Part shown: positions 27,176 through 36,988 of the stretch, one piece after another | How positions within the stretch are numbered: the first letter of the stretch is position 1 | How the letters are laid out: every line of letters begins with the position of its first letter | Assembly: GCF_900129845.1 (NCBI RefSeq) | Contig: NZ_FQXB01000003.1 | Location: 62,001 to 126,000 of the forward strand | Direction: 5' to 3' | From: Cognatiyoonia sediminum | GTDB lineage: Bacteria; Pseudomonadota; Alphaproteobacteria; Rhodobacterales; Rhodobacteraceae | DNA: 64,000 nucleotides | The notes under the pieces: model-generated | Database searches by the model: none | The model's input: the letters and a program-made list of their open reading frames with translations, nothing else | What the model was told of the DNA's origin: nothing | Position numbers and translations under genes: made by a program

Positions 27176-29008
27176 CTATTCCGCTGCGCGTTGCACGTTG
27201 ATGAAGCCGCCCGATTGTCGGTTCCAATAGCGGGTGTAAAGCCCATTTTGAGCGATAAGGGTCGCATGGTTCCCCTTCTCCACAATCCGGCCCTCATCCA
27301 GAACGATGATACGGTCCATCTGCGCCAAGGTAGAAAGCCGGTGGGCAATTGCGATCACCGTTTTTCCATCCATGACAGACTCTAACGCTGCCTGAATGGA
27401 AGCTTCCACTTCCGAATCCAACGCGCTGGTGGCTTCATCAAGCACCAGGATTGGTGCGTCTTTCAGCATGGCTCGCGCGATGGCGATCCGTTGCCGTTGG
27501 CCACCTGACAGCTTTACCCCACGCTCACCAAGATATGCGTCGTAGCCTGTTCGCCCACTGTGATCCTCAAGCCCCTCGATGAACTCATTCGCCTCAGCCC
27601 TCTTCGCGGCATTGCGCATATCATCTTCGCTCGCTGTCGGGTCGCCGTATAGGATGTTGTCGCGGGCGGATCGGTTAAACATCGCCGTTTCTTGCGTGAC
27701 CATACCGATATTCTGACGCAGGCTTTCTTGCGTGACTTTGCTGATGTCAGACCCATCAATGCTTATGGTACCCTCTTCAGTGTCGTAGAGGCGCAAAAGA
27801 AGCGCGACCAAAGTAGATTTGCCCGCGCCAGATGCACCAACGATGCCCAAACGTTCGCCCGCATTGATCGTAAGGTTCACGTCGTGAATGCCGCCCACTG
27901 CCTTGCCGTAAGAGAACGAGGTGTGATCAAAAACGATCTGGCCTTTGGTGACCTCAAGCTCAGTTGCACCAGGCAAATCCTTTAGCGTATGCGCAGGTGA
28001 CAACGTTCGAATAGCATCTTCGACTTCGCCAACATCCGCGTACATGGTCATCAGCGTAAAGCTGACCCAACCCGTCATCTGTGACAGCCGAAGGCCGATG
28101 GCGCCGCTGGTTGCAATTGCTCCGGCGGTCGAGTCTCCAATCGTCCAGGAATAAAGCGTAGCGCCCACCATCAGGATTGGAATGATCCCAGCGAGGGTCG
28201 TCAGAAAGAACCGGAAGCTCGCAGACGTCCAACCGAAATTAACAGATGCGTCCCAAAGTTCAGACATGGCGTCGATAGCGGCGCGGTCTTCACGGTCTTT
28301 GTGCGCAAAGAGCTTTACCGTTTTGATGTTTGTGACGGTATCAACAACCTGCCCCGTCACCATCGCGCGCTTGCTTGCCCTTTCTTTCGAGGCCGCGCGG
28401 ATCTTTGGCATGAAGAAGCGGATCAAGAAGAAGTAACCGATCAGCCAAACCGTCATCAGCAATGCGGTGCGCAGGTCGATTGTCAGCATAAGGATTATGG
28501 AACCGATCAACGACGCGAGGGCGAACATGACCGTATGGATCATCTCAACCACCAGATTTGTGGCCGCGCGCGAGGCTTGAAGCTGTTTCTGCGCGATGCG
28601 ACCAGCAAAATCGTCGTCAAAGAAGGAGACAGATTGACCAAGCGTATGCCGATGCAATCGCGAAAGGATCAAATTGGCGAGTGATGGACCAATTACGACA
28701 GATTGCATGATGCCGGACAGGCCCATGACAACAGGTCTAAGGATAAGAAAAAAGAGTGAAATAGCCAGTAATAGAGTCGTATTCTCTGAAAAGAACGACG
28801 CGCTATCCGACGTCAAAGCGGCATCAATAACTAGCCCAAGAATTAATGCCGTCGAAACGTCGACAACACCTGCCAAGATGGAAATGACGGACCCAAGTGC
28901 GACGTATTTGAAGCCCCCCGAGAATGACCAAACCAAGAATTTGAACAGGGTCGCCGGAGGGGGGCCATCAGCGGGAGCATAGGGATTGATAAGTTTTGCG
29001 ACGTTCAC
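27176..29008 (-). CDS. ABC transporter half-molecule, membrane and ATPase domains fused (exporter type)
   Basis: The N-terminal 330 residues form a six-helix exporter domain, and the rest an ATPase with GASGAGKST, the signature LSGGQRQRIAIARA, and ILVLDEATSALD. At 610 residues it is typical of MsbA/multidrug-type half-transporters that work as homodimers in the inner membrane. Substrate unknown; lipids or drugs are usual. It lies directly before the RNA methyltransferase gene and 83 bases after the LysE-type gene. Confidence 0.9.
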   Translation of the reverse strand: MNVAKLINPYAPADGPPPATLFKFLVWSFSGGFKYVALGSVISILAGVVDVSTALILGLVIDAALTSDSASFFSENTTLLLAISLFFLILRPVVMGLSGIMQSVVIGPSLANLILSRLHRHTLGQSVSFFDDDFAGRIAQKQLQASRAATNLVVEMIHTVMFALASLIGSIILMLTIDLRTALLMTVWLIGYFFLIRFFMPKIRAASKERASKRAMVTGQVVDTVTNIKTVKLFAHKDREDRAAIDAMSELWDASVNFGWTSASFRFFLTTLAGIIPILMVGATLYSWTIGDSTAGAIATSGAIGLRLSQMTGWVSFTLMTMYADVGEVEDAIRTLSPAHTLKDLPGATELEVTKGQIVFDHTSFSYGKAVGGIHDVNLTINAGERLGIVGASGAGKSTLVALLLRLYDTEEGTISIDGSDISKVTQESLRQNIGMVTQETAMFNRSARDNILYGDPTASEDDMRNAAKRAEANEFIEGLEDHSGRTGYDAYLGERGVKLSGGQRQRIAIARAMLKDAPILVLDEATSALDSEVEASIQAALESVMDGKTVIAIAHRLSTLAQMDRIIVLDEGRIVEKGNHATLIAQNGLYTRYWNRQSGGFINVQRAAE

Positions 29009-29091
29009 ATCGATCCCTTGCCTTTTGCTACGGTTTCGGCTTGATCACACGTTTTCAACCTCTCGGTGTCAACGCGAATTGTCGTGAACGC

Positions 29092-29670
29092 TCACGCAAA
29101 GATCAAAGCAGAAAAGATCACCAACCCTACCGCCATGATCCGCATGAAAATCCGCCAAGAGGTTTCATCCACTAATAGTCGAGATAGGAGCGATCCAAAT
29201 CCCGTCCAGAATGAGCAGACAAAAAGGTTCAGTATTGAGAATGTTAGACCGAGTGTGATGGCTTGGCTTACGGGGGGTTGGTCAGCGAGAAAGGCGGTCG
29301 CCGTTAGGGCAACGGCCCAAATCTTTGGATTGACCCATTGGAACAAAAGCGCTTCAACGAATGTGAATGGGCGGTCACGGCTATCTACTTCTTTCGGCGA
29401 CGAGCGCCAGAGTTGGTATGCCATCCAGAGAATCCAGCAACAGGCGATCACCTGAAGCACCACGAATAGGTTTGGGTTCGATGAAAGAACTTGACCAATG
29501 CCAAGACCCGTGAGGCCCGCAATAACTCCAACGCCAACCACGATCCCCAAGATGTGCGGGATCGTTCTGTTCCAACCGAACCGCGCACCTGATGCTGTGA
29601 CGAGAATGACGTTTGGGCCTGGTGAAAACAGTCCGAAGAAGACGAAGCCTGTCAGCGCGAAGTTAATCAA
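29092..29670 (-). CDS. LysE/RhtB-family amino-acid exporter
   Basis: A 192-residue protein of about six membrane helices with the family start FALTGFVFFGLFSPGPNVILVTASGARFGW. LysE/RhtB proteins export amino acids such as lysine, threonine or homoserine. The start is TTG, with AAGGA upstream inside the end of cca; the two genes overlap by eight bases. Confidence 0.87.
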   Translation of the reverse strand: MINFALTGFVFFGLFSPGPNVILVTASGARFGWNRTIPHILGIVVGVGVIAGLTGLGIGQVLSSNPNLFVVLQVIACCWILWMAYQLWRSSPKEVDSRDRPFTFVEALLFQWVNPKIWAVALTATAFLADQPPVSQAITLGLTFSILNLFVCSFWTGFGSLLSRLLVDETSWRIFMRIMAVGLVIFSALIFA

Positions 29671-30799
29671 GCAATTGATCCTTGGTCAGTTGGAACTCGG
29701 AAATAATCCAACGTTGTTCCAACTCCTTCAATTTGTCCCCTAATGCCTTACCGCTGAGGGTTGGCATAAGATCTAGAGCTTTAACCGGAAACTCTACTGA
29801 CATACCGATTTTAGCATTTTCGACCTGTTTAGTGTCTAGATTCACACCAAAGTGCGCGGCCTGAATCATCAGATTGTGCAAAGCCAAATCCCTTAGGCGA
29901 TAGCCCGCCTCATAAGGTGTTTCATAAACATCCCGATAAGCGGATAGTGTTCTCTCTTGGGCTTTGGAAAGTCTCATGTGGTTTTCCGGCTCTCCGCCCA
30001 GCGCGCAAAGCCGCGCGATGGGATCAACCACCAAGCCATATTCCGCCTCCAAATGGATCAAGACTGGAAGCGCAGTCGCACTTGATCCCGGCAGCACATG
30101 CATGAGAGCGCCGATTGCTTCCATTGAGGCCACAGCCACGGACGGATCGGGTGCACTCAAGAGTTTCAAAAGCTCTGTCGTGACTCGTTCTTTCGACAGG
30201 GATGGCAACTGATCCACATGCTCGGCGCAGGCTGCCAAACCCTCTGGCTCGATACCCTCGTTGGTGTCCCCATACCACGCATGAAACCGGAAGAACCTTA
30301 GAATGCGCAGGTAGTCTTCCTTGATCCGAAGATTTGCGTCACCGATGAAGCGCACAATGCCAGATTTGAGGTCAGTCAGCCCATCAACAGGGTCTAACAC
30401 AGTGCCGTCGGGCTTTGCATAAAGCGCGTTCATCGTGAAATCACGGCGCTTGGCGTCCTCGCGATAGTCGTTGGAAAAAGCCACGACCGCGCGGCGACCG
30501 TCGGTTTCGACGTCATTTCGGAATGTCGTGATCTCATATGGCACGCCATCCTCAACGAAGGTGACTGTGCCATGGTCGATACCGGTTGGGATGACTTTGA
30601 TGCCCTCGGCATCCGCTAAGCCCAGCATCTCAGAGGGTTCGGCGTTTGTTGCAAGATCAAGATCGGTCACTTCACGATCCATCAACTGATTTCGCACGCA
30701 CCCCCCAACGAAAAAGATCTCATATCCACGCGACTGAAACGCGTCGCAAATGCGTTTTGACGCCGATGACGTTAACCAAGGCGCGTTGATCCGTGTCAC
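29663..30799 (-). CDS. cca: CCA tRNA nucleotidyltransferase
   Basis: This enzyme adds or repairs the CCA end of tRNA. The class II nucleotidyltransferase head is visible: FFVGGCVRNQLM then TDLDLATNA with Asp46 and Asp48 as metal ligands, and the RRDFTMNALY motif. Of 378 residues. The GTG start overlaps the stop of the upstream Nudix gene by four bases (GTGA). No HD domain is obvious. Confidence 0.93.
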   Translation of the reverse strand: MTRINAPWLTSSASKRICDAFQSRGYEIFFVGGCVRNQLMDREVTDLDLATNAEPSEMLGLADAEGIKVIPTGIDHGTVTFVEDGVPYEITTFRNDVETDGRRAVVAFSNDYREDAKRRDFTMNALYAKPDGTVLDPVDGLTDLKSGIVRFIGDANLRIKEDYLRILRFFRFHAWYGDTNEGIEPEGLAACAEHVDQLPSLSKERVTTELLKLLSAPDPSVAVASMEAIGALMHVLPGSSATALPVLIHLEAEYGLVVDPIARLCALGGEPENHMRLSKAQERTLSAYRDVYETPYEAGYRLRDLALHNLMIQAAHFGVNLDTKQVENAKIGMSVEFPVKALDLMPTLSGKALGDKLKELEQRWIISEFQLTKDQLLD

Positions 30800-31389
30800 G
30801 ACGAGATCCGTTCAGCCAAACCGCGCAACATCCGAGCGGTTGCGCCCCAAATGTAATAGGGGCCAAAGGGCGCGACGTAGAAATGCCTCCGGCGGCCTTG
30901 CCAGCGGCGTGATTCAACTCGGAAGTTTTTTGGATCAGTCAGGAAAGAGAACGGAACCTCGAAAACTTCCTCGACCTCGCCCTGCTCCGGCTTTATATCA
31001 AATGAGCCCTCAATAACTGCCAATATCGGGCTGACTTGAAAGCCTGTGACCGTTTCATGGGCATCCATTTGCCCTAAGACGGTTGCGTTTTCCCTAGGCA
31101 GTCCAATCTCCTCCTTCGCCTCGCGTAGCGCCGTTTCGGCCAAGTTAGAGTCTGTTTCGTCCTGTTTTCCGCCCGGAAAAGCAATCTGACCGGGGTGGTG
31201 TTTTAGCCGAGACGAGCGTTTCGTCAGGATCACCGATTGCGTTTCCGCCCTCACCCCGATCAACACAGCTGCGGGTTTAAGCGTCCGGCCTTCCGGCAAG
31301 ACAATATCGGGATTGAGATCAAAATCAGAGGATGCGCCGCCCGGCCGGGTCAGCGCATCGCTCAATATTTGATGAAGATCAGTTGCCAT
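30796..31389 (-). CDS. Nudix hydrolase, probable CoA diphosphatase (NudL type)
   Basis: The Nudix box begins AFPGGKQDETD and continues to TALREAKEEIGL; the TALREA form with Asp in the first acidic position is typical of the CoA pyrophosphatase branch. From the ATG at 31389 the product is 197 residues, and the ATG lies 11 bases inside the end of hslO. A longer frame starting at 31470 would lie deep in hslO. Substrate CoA is inferred from family. Confidence 0.87.
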   Translation of the reverse strand: MATDLHQILSDALTRPGGASSDFDLNPDIVLPEGRTLKPAAVLIGVRAETQSVILTKRSSRLKHHPGQIAFPGGKQDETDSNLAETALREAKEEIGLPRENATVLGQMDAHETVTGFQVSPILAVIEGSFDIKPEQGEVEEVFEVPFSFLTDPKNFRVESRRWQGRRRHFYVAPFGPYYIWGATARMLRGLAERISS

Positions 31390-32374
31390 CGCCTGTAGCT
31401 TCAGCTTCAAATCCAAGCGTTGCCGGATCGAAGGCGTAATGTGCACCGCAGAACTGACAATCCGCTTCAACGATGCCTTCGTCAGTGGTCATCGTTGAAA
31501 TGTCTTTTGCCGAGTAGATTGAAAGACTTTGCCGGACTCGCTCTTCAGAGCAGGTACAACCAAATCGGATCGCCTGCGTGTCGTAGACCCGCGCATCTTC
31601 TTCGTGGAACAAGCGCAGCAACAACTCCGTCGGCGTTACGGTCGGGCCGATCAATTCGATTTCTTCGACCGTATCCAAAAGCATATTCGCGCGGGACCAG
31701 TTTTCGCCTTCGTCATCGTCCAGCAAACTTGCCGCTGTCAACAGGCCGTCGGAATCCGGCTCGCCCTGTTCCATCAAGGGCGACGCCTTTGGCATGTGCT
31801 GCAACATCACTCCGCCTGCCCGCCAATGTTCGTTTTCGCCCGGCTGCTGGCTGCGGCCATATGTCAAAGCAAACCGCGTTGGAATCTGCTCAGATTGTGC
31901 AAAATAAGTCTCTGCACAGGCGGAAAGCGATCCCCCTGCAATCGGTGTGATGCCCTGATACGGCTGCATCCCTTCACCTTGGTCGATCAGAATGGCAAAA
32001 TACCCCTGCCCGATCTGGCTGAATGGATCAGCGGAATGTTCCAGCGTTTCCGCATCATAGCTTGCATAGGCCCTGATCCGCGCCGGTTCACCCTCTTCGG
32101 TTGGCCCGTAGTAATCGGTCGCGATCAACCGCGCCGCGCCACTGCCGCGCACCTGCAATGAAAGTTTCCAGCGCAGTTTGACCGTCTGCCCGATCAAAGC
32201 GGTCAGCAAAGCCATCTCTGCCACCAACGCCTCTATCACAGGCGGGTAGTCGTGCTGTTTCAGAACAGACTCCAAAACCCCATCCAAACGCGCCACGCGT
32301 CCACGGATGTCGGATCGGTCGAGTTGGAACGGCAATACTGTGTCGTCCCAGGCTATTTTTGCGCCTGTGGTCAT
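31379..32374 (-). CDS. hslO: Redox-regulated chaperone Hsp33
   Basis: Hsp33 becomes an active holdase when oxidation releases zinc from its C-terminal cysteines. These are seen as FGCTCSEE and ADCQFCGAHY near the end. The N-terminal core has the usual VLKQHDYPPVIEALVAEM and RIRAYASYD. The ATG at 32374 is preferred (AGGAAAG six bases upstream, 331 residues). It heads a tightly packed run hslO-Nudix-cca-LysE. Confidence 0.94.
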   Translation of the reverse strand: MTTGAKIAWDDTVLPFQLDRSDIRGRVARLDGVLESVLKQHDYPPVIEALVAEMALLTALIGQTVKLRWKLSLQVRGSGAARLIATDYYGPTEEGEPARIRAYASYDAETLEHSADPFSQIGQGYFAILIDQGEGMQPYQGITPIAGGSLSACAETYFAQSEQIPTRFALTYGRSQQPGENEHWRAGGVMLQHMPKASPLMEQGEPDSDGLLTAASLLDDDEGENWSRANMLLDTVEEIELIGPTVTPTELLLRLFHEEDARVYDTQAIRFGCTCSEERVRQSLSIYSAKDISTMTTDEGIVEADCQFCGAHYAFDPATLGFEAEATGDGN

Positions 32375-32399
32375 GTGCTTTCCTAACCTGTACGGAATT

Positions 32400-32428
32400 G
32401 CAATACCGCGCCTATATAGGTGGAACAA
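32400..32428 (-). promoter_or_regulatory. Candidate sigma70 promoter of the hslO operon
   Basis: TTGTTC (32428-32423) and TATTGC (32405-32400) on the minus strand are 17 bases apart and would start transcription near 32393, about 18 bases before the hslO ATG. Each box differs from consensus in two or more places. Confidence 0.33.
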
Positions 32429-32453
32429 GCCAAGGTCCAAGGGGAGACGGCAG

Positions 32454-32885
32454 ATGAAGCGATTTGGCGCAGCACCAAAATCGGGTCAAAAGTACAAATC
32501 GCGCCCCGGCGCCTACGCTATCTTACCGCGGCGCGGGCAGCTTTTGCTGACATGGCAGGGCGACCCGCATTTTGAGGTGCAACTGCCAGGCGGCGGGATT
32601 GATCCGGGCGAGTCTCCGATCACCGCTTTGCATCGCGAGGTTTTTGAGGAGACCGGATGGCGTATCGCCAAACCAAGGCGATTGGGCGCGTTCCGCCGGT
32701 TCACCTTCATGCCAGAGTACGACATGTGGGCCGAAAAGGTCTGCCATATCTATCTCGCCACCCCAACGATGCGTTTGGGCGATCCTGCAGAACCAGACCA
32801 TGACGCCATTTGGATGCATCCAGATATGGCGATCAAAACCCTTTACAATGATGGCGACGCAGAGTTCGTGGCTGGCTTGCTCTGA
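32454..32885 (+). CDS. Nudix hydrolase
   Basis: A 143-residue Nudix protein with the box GGGIDPGESP through REVFEETGW. The basic start (KRFGAAPKSGQKYKSRPGAY) and overall length are seen in several alphaproteobacterial Nudix enzymes of unknown substrate. The start at 32454 has GGGGAG upstream; an in-frame start at 32307 lies inside hslO on the other strand. Divergent from hslO. Confidence 0.85.
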   Translation: MKRFGAAPKSGQKYKSRPGAYAILPRRGQLLLTWQGDPHFEVQLPGGGIDPGESPITALHREVFEETGWRIAKPRRLGAFRRFTFMPEYDMWAEKVCHIYLATPTMRLGDPAEPDHDAIWMHPDMAIKTLYNDGDAEFVAGLL

Positions 32886-32940
32886 CAGGTAAATCGCGGT
32901 ATCGCGCGCTGAAATGGAATCATCGCTGAAAGCTTAGAAC

Positions 32941-34161
32941 ATGTCCGCACCTAAGAAAGTCGTGCTTGCCTATTCTGGCGGGTTGGATACCTCGATCATT
33001 TTGAAGTGGCTACAAACCGAATACGGGTGCGAAGTTGTCACATTCACAGCCGATCTAGGGCAGGGTGAAGAGCTTGAGCCTGCGCGCGCCAAAGCAGAAA
33101 TGATGGGCGCGAAAGCGATCTATATCGAAGACTTACGCGAAGAGTTCGTGAAGGATTTCGTGTTCCCAATGTTCCGTGCAAATGCCCTTTATGAGGGTCT
33201 ATATTTGCTGGGTACATCAATCGCGCGTCCGCTGATTTCCAAACGTTTGGTTGAAATTGCCGAAGCTGAAGGCGCGAATGCCGTTGCGCATGGCGCGACC
33301 GGAAAAGGCAATGATCAAGTGCGGTTCGAATTGGCGGCATATGCGTTGAATCCAGACATCAAAGTGATCGCGCCTTGGCGGGATTGGGATCTGACAAGCC
33401 GGACGAAGTTGTTGGAGTTTGCAGAGCAGAACCAAATTCCTGTGGCCAAAGACAAGCGCGGTGAAGCACCGTTCAGCGTTGACGCGAACCTGCTGCACAC
33501 CTCTTCCGAAGGCAAAGTTTTGGAAGATCCGGCGGAGATGGCACCAGATTACGTCTATCAGCGCACCGTAAACCCTGAAGACGCGCCAAATGAAGCAGAG
33601 TACATCGAAATCACTTTCGAAAAAGGTGACGCGGTTGCGATCAATGGCGAAGTAATGTCGCCCGCAACGATCCTCACGAAGCTGAACGAACTTGGCGGCA
33701 AACATGGCGTTGGCCGCTTGGATTTGGTCGAAAACCGCTTTGTTGGGATGAAGTCGCGGGGCATCTACGAAACGCCTGGCGGAACCGTTCTGCTGGAAGC
33801 GCACCGTGGGATCGAGCAGATTACGCTCGATAGCGGCGCAGGCCACCTGAAAGATAGCATCATGCCGCGCTATGCGGAACTGATCTACAACGGTTTCTGG
33901 TTCAGTCCAGAGCGCGAAATGCTGCAAGCACTGATCGACAAGAGCCAAGAGCATGTCTCCGGCACCGTTCGGATCAAGCTTTACAAAGGCTCTGCCACAA
34001 CTGTCGCACGTTGGTCAGATCATTCGCTCTATTCAGAGGCCCATGTGACGTTCGAGGATGACGCTGGTGCTTACGATCAAACAGATGCGAAGGGCTTCAT
34101 CCAGTTGAACGCGTTGCGTTTGAAGCTGCTGGCTGCAAGGGATCGCCGGCTGAAGGGTTAA
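32941..34161 (+). CDS. argG: Argininosuccinate synthase
   Basis: ArgG joins citrulline and aspartate with ATP in arginine synthesis. The ATP-pyrophosphatase loop AYSGGLDTS is at 10-18, and [11 protein letters not shown] and the C-terminal [13 protein letters not shown] are present. Of 406 residues, normal length. It is monocistronic or read with the broken acetyltransferase gene that starts one base after its stop. Confidence 0.97.
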   Translation: MSAPKKVVLAYSGGLDTSIILKWLQTEYGCEVVTFTADLGQGEELEPARAKAEMMGAKAIYIEDLREEFVKDFVFPMFRANALYEGLYLLGTSIARPLISKRLVEIAEAEGANAVAHGATGKGNDQVRFELAAYALNPDIKVIAPWRDWDLTSRTKLLEFAEQNQIPVAKDKRGEAPFSVDANLLHTSSEGKVLEDPAEMAPDYVYQRTVNPEDAPNEAEYIEITFEKGDAVAINGEVMSPATILTKLNELGGKHGVGRLDLVENRFVGMKSRGIYETPGGTVLLEAHRGIEQITLDSGAGHLKDSIMPRYAELIYNGFWFSPEREMLQALIDKSQEHVSGTVRIKLYKGSATTVARWSDHSLYSEAHVTFEDDAGAYDQTDAKGFIQLNALRLKLLAARDRRLKG

Positions 34162-34162
34162 G

Positions 34163-34623
34163 ATGGACGTTAAGCTAATACCGATCACAGGCGCAGACGT
34201 TTGCCGTTGGAAAAGATCACGGTCACTGATGAACAGGATCGGTTTGTAGCGCCAAATCCAATCACTATTGCGCAAGCTCGTTTTGAGAAGGGTGCGTATG
34301 ATTTTTGTATTTGGGATGGCAACCGCCGCGTCGGTTTGATCGCGCTCATCGACATGTCAGAGCACGACGATCTCGACGAAATCGATGATCCTAACGCAGC
34401 CTATGTTTGGCGTTTGTTGATTGGACAAGACCATCAGGGCAAAGGCTACGGCAAAGCAGCTATGCATTTGGCCGAAGACTGAGCAAAGATGCGTGGTTGT
34501 CCATTGGTACAAATCCAAGCCGTCGAAGATAACGACGCTGCAATTGGATTGTATGAGTCGCTCGGTTACGAAAAGACTGGCAAGCGGGCCGGTAAGGAAA
34601 TCCAGCTGGAAAAGAAGCTCTAA
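34163..34623 (+). pseudogene. GNAT acetyltransferase gene broken by a frameshift and an in-frame stop
   Basis: The reading starts normally (MDVKLIPITGADV, ATG at 34163), then must shift frame at about 34200 to continue as LPLEKITVTDEQ. That second frame runs through AYVWRLLIGQDHQGKGYGKA, the acetyl-CoA loop, to LAED, where TGA stands at 34480-34482. The same frame then continues with QIQAVEDNDAAIGLYESLGY, the typical GNAT end, to a TAA at 34621. So all parts of a 153-codon GNAT gene are present with two lesions. Likely a young pseudogene; sequencing error is the main alternative. It converges on the sulfotransferase gene with a CTAA overlap. Confidence 0.85.
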
Positions 34624-35315
34624 ACCTTCATTTTTGCGAGCTTCTCATAGATTGGCAATGCTTGCTCTAGCAATTCGACTTGATCCTCACAGTCAGGCAG
34701 TGGGCCCTCGGCACCGGCGAATCCGGTACTTTTATGAACTGCGTCATACCAATGTTTCGCCCAAACCCCGTCAAAGCGCCTTGGCCCAGCCTCCCAAGAG
34801 AGCATCGCGGGATCAAATTCGAGGCCGATTTCAGCACAGATCTGCTCTAGTTTTGATCTTGGATCTGCTCGGATATCCGCGCTGTCTACGATAAGGCCGC
34901 CAACTTTCTCATACACATCGAATTGCTGTTGGAAACCGATATCGCTTAGAGTTGCTTGCTCTCGCTTTCTGCCATAGCTCGCGATCACTCGGGCAGGGTG
35001 GCGTATGAGATGTATGTTCACGCATTCAGACGCCCAATCCAGGGGAAAACCATCGATCATATGATGCGGCATGTGCTTCATATAGAAGTGCGGTTTTTCG
35101 TCTGGAATAGACCCTAAACAGGCGTTTGCGACGCTAATCGGATCGGACTCGTGACTGGCAATGATTTCTTGCGCAAGCGGATGATCCAGACCCGTTGCTT
35201 TGAGGTAAGGCGCATAAAACGGCTCATCCCACGCGGCAAAATCTTCGCGATTGGCAAAACTGTACATCATGGCTGTCGATAGATTTCTTGGCCCGGACCA
35301 CATCGCAATGCGCAT
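34620..35315 (-). CDS. Sulfotransferase-like protein
   Basis: The start IAMWSGPRNLSTAMMYSF resembles the phosphosulfate-binding loop of sulfotransferases, and the later VNIHLIRHPARVIASYGRK resembles their 3'-phosphate site. Proteins of this kind occur in roseobacters, some as part of aminotransferase fusions. The acceptor is unknown. The ATG at 35315 is chosen because GGAGG lies upstream; the product is 231 residues. Confidence 0.75.
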   Translation of the reverse strand: MRIAMWSGPRNLSTAMMYSFANREDFAAWDEPFYAPYLKATGLDHPLAQEIIASHESDPISVANACLGSIPDEKPHFYMKHMPHHMIDGFPLDWASECVNIHLIRHPARVIASYGRKREQATLSDIGFQQQFDVYEKVGGLIVDSADIRADPRSKLEQICAEIGLEFDPAMLSWEAGPRRFDGVWAKHWYDAVHKSTGFAGAEGPLPDCEDQVELLEQALPIYEKLAKMKV

Positions 35316-35450
35316 TTCACCCTCCGTTTTTTCGGACGCTAGCTTCAAAGGGTGACTATTCCAAGCTGTAAACTTCCTGTGAGCTCACGGGTCAGTGAAT
35401 TGAAATTTCAGCCGCTACTTGACCAGAAACGTTCGCAAAGGAGATGTGTT

Positions 35451-36113
35451 ATGTCTATCAGCATTCAAACGACTAAAACTGCACTTCTGGCCGCCGGCAT
35501 TACACTCGCCACAGTGATGTCCGCAAAGGACGCGCAGGCAGAAGATATTCAAACCACTGTTTTTGCAGGTGGGTGTTTCTGGTGCGTCGAATCTGACTTT
35601 GAGTCACTCAACGGCGTTGTTGAGGTTGTGTCCGGATATGCTGGGGGGTCCATCGCAAACCCGACCTACAAACAAGTGACAGCTGGCGGATCGGGTCATT
35701 ATGAAGTGGTCGAAGTCACCTATGATGCAGATGTGGTTTCCTACGGCCAGCTCTTGCACGCATTCTTCCGCTCTGTTGATCCAACTGATGCAGGCGGGCA
35801 GTTCTGCGACCGGGGTGAAAGCTATAGAACAGCCATCTTCGTGGAAAACGCTGATGAGCGGGCAATCGCTGAACAAGCAAAGGCGCTTGCGGGTCAAGAG
35901 CTCGGTCAGCAAATCGTGACGCCTATACTTGATGCAGCAACATTCTACCCTGCTGAAACGTACCATCAAGACTACTACAAAGGCACATCAACCGTTTGGA
36001 CGCGTCGCGGCCCAAAATCGCAGGCCAATGCCTACAAGTTTTATCGCGAGGCTTGTGGACGGGATGAACGCGTCAGTGAGCTTTGGGGAAATCAAGCTCT
36101 GTTCGCGAGCTAA
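35451..36113 (+). CDS. msrA: Exported peptide methionine sulfoxide reductase MsrA
   Basis: MsrA reduces methionine-S-sulfoxide in proteins. The active site [10 protein letters not shown] is present with Cys42 and Cys45. A Sec-type signal precedes it ([21 protein letters not shown], cleavage after about residue 30), so this MsrA should act in the periplasm, whereas many MsrA are cytoplasmic. The start at 35451 has AAAGGAG eight bases upstream. It meets the kinase gene end to end with a CTAA overlap. Confidence 0.92.
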   Translation: MSISIQTTKTALLAAGITLATVMSAKDAQAEDIQTTVFAGGCFWCVESDFESLNGVVEVVSGYAGGSIANPTYKQVTAGGSGHYEVVEVTYDADVVSYGQLLHAFFRSVDPTDAGGQFCDRGESYRTAIFVENADERAIAEQAKALAGQELGQQIVTPILDAATFYPAETYHQDYYKGTSTVWTRRGPKSQANAYKFYREACGRDERVSELWGNQALFAS

Positions 36114-36985
36114 GGCCTGAAGTCCCGAACTTCCGCTAGGTCGGGGATCACATCTGCGGTCCCCTGCCTTGTGACCATTAAAGCGCCAGCCTTTGTTGCA
36201 AGATGAATGGATTGATCCAGCGGCAGACCTCTGTCTAATCCGGCCAGGACGTAGCCGGTGAATGTATCGCCTGCGCCAGTCGTATCAATCGGGCTAACGG
36301 GGATGGCTTCAAACGAAGTTGGTTCCCAGTCATTTGAAGACGAATAGAGGTCCGCGCCATAACCGCCTTTGGTGACAATAACAGTGTCTATTCCAAGATC
36401 TTTTGGTTCTTTTCCCAACGAGGCGCGCAGTTGGCCCATCTCAATTTCATTCAGAATGAGAAAGTCCAAGTATTCAATCAAGGCCTCCACCGCATCCGCG
36501 TCGAAGGGTGCAGCGGCGTAGGCAACCTTTAGCCCAAGCTCACGTGCCATCCGTACGCCTTCAGCCTGAAGATTGGTTTCATTCTGACAGACAAACCAAT
36601 CACCGACCGCCGCTTCCGCGAGTGCAGATTGAAGAGCATCGAGAGGAATCTGAACATTTGCCCCTTGGAATAGGATGATTGAATTCTCTCCGGACGAATC
36701 CACCGCGATGATCGCTTGGGCAGTTTCATGCGCAACTTCGGCAATGCTTCTGGTGTCGACACCGTATTCCAAAAGGCGATCTATAGCCCAACGCCCGTCA
36801 GCCCCAACAGCACCGATATGGCGGACATGCGTGCCTGCGCGCGCAGCGGCGACCGACATGTTTGTACCTTTACCGCCCAAGAACACTTGTCGATCGGTTG
36901 AGGCGAGGGTCTCACCCGGTGCTGGAATATGCGGCACAGAATAGACGAAATCAGCGTTGATAGAGCCTAAATTCCAGATCGTCAT
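36110..36985 (-). CDS. PfkB-family carbohydrate kinase (ribokinase-like)
   Basis: The 291-residue product has both family signatures: [18 protein letters not shown] near the N-terminus and [16 protein letters not shown] with the catalytic Asp240. The start [21 protein letters not shown] fits ribokinase. The sugar is probably ribose or another furanose. No transporter or regulator of sugar use is adjacent; maeB follows upstream on the same strand. Confidence 0.87.
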   Translation of the reverse strand: MTIWNLGSINADFVYSVPHIPAPGETLASTDRQVFLGGKGTNMSVAAARAGTHVRHIGAVGADGRWAIDRLLEYGVDTRSIAEVAHETAQAIIAVDSSGENSIILFQGANVQIPLDALQSALAEAAVGDWFVCQNETNLQAEGVRMARELGLKVAYAAAPFDADAVEALIEYLDFLILNEIEMGQLRASLGKEPKDLGIDTVIVTKGGYGADLYSSSNDWEPTSFEAIPVSPIDTTGAGDTFTGYVLAGLDRGLPLDQSIHLATKAGALMVTRQGTADVIPDLAEVRDFRP

Positions 36986-36988
36986 AGC

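Noticed and set aside
34480-34482. TGA in the GNAT gene read as selenocysteine
   Set aside because: GNAT enzymes do not use selenocysteine, no matching hairpin follows, and the same gene has a frameshift.
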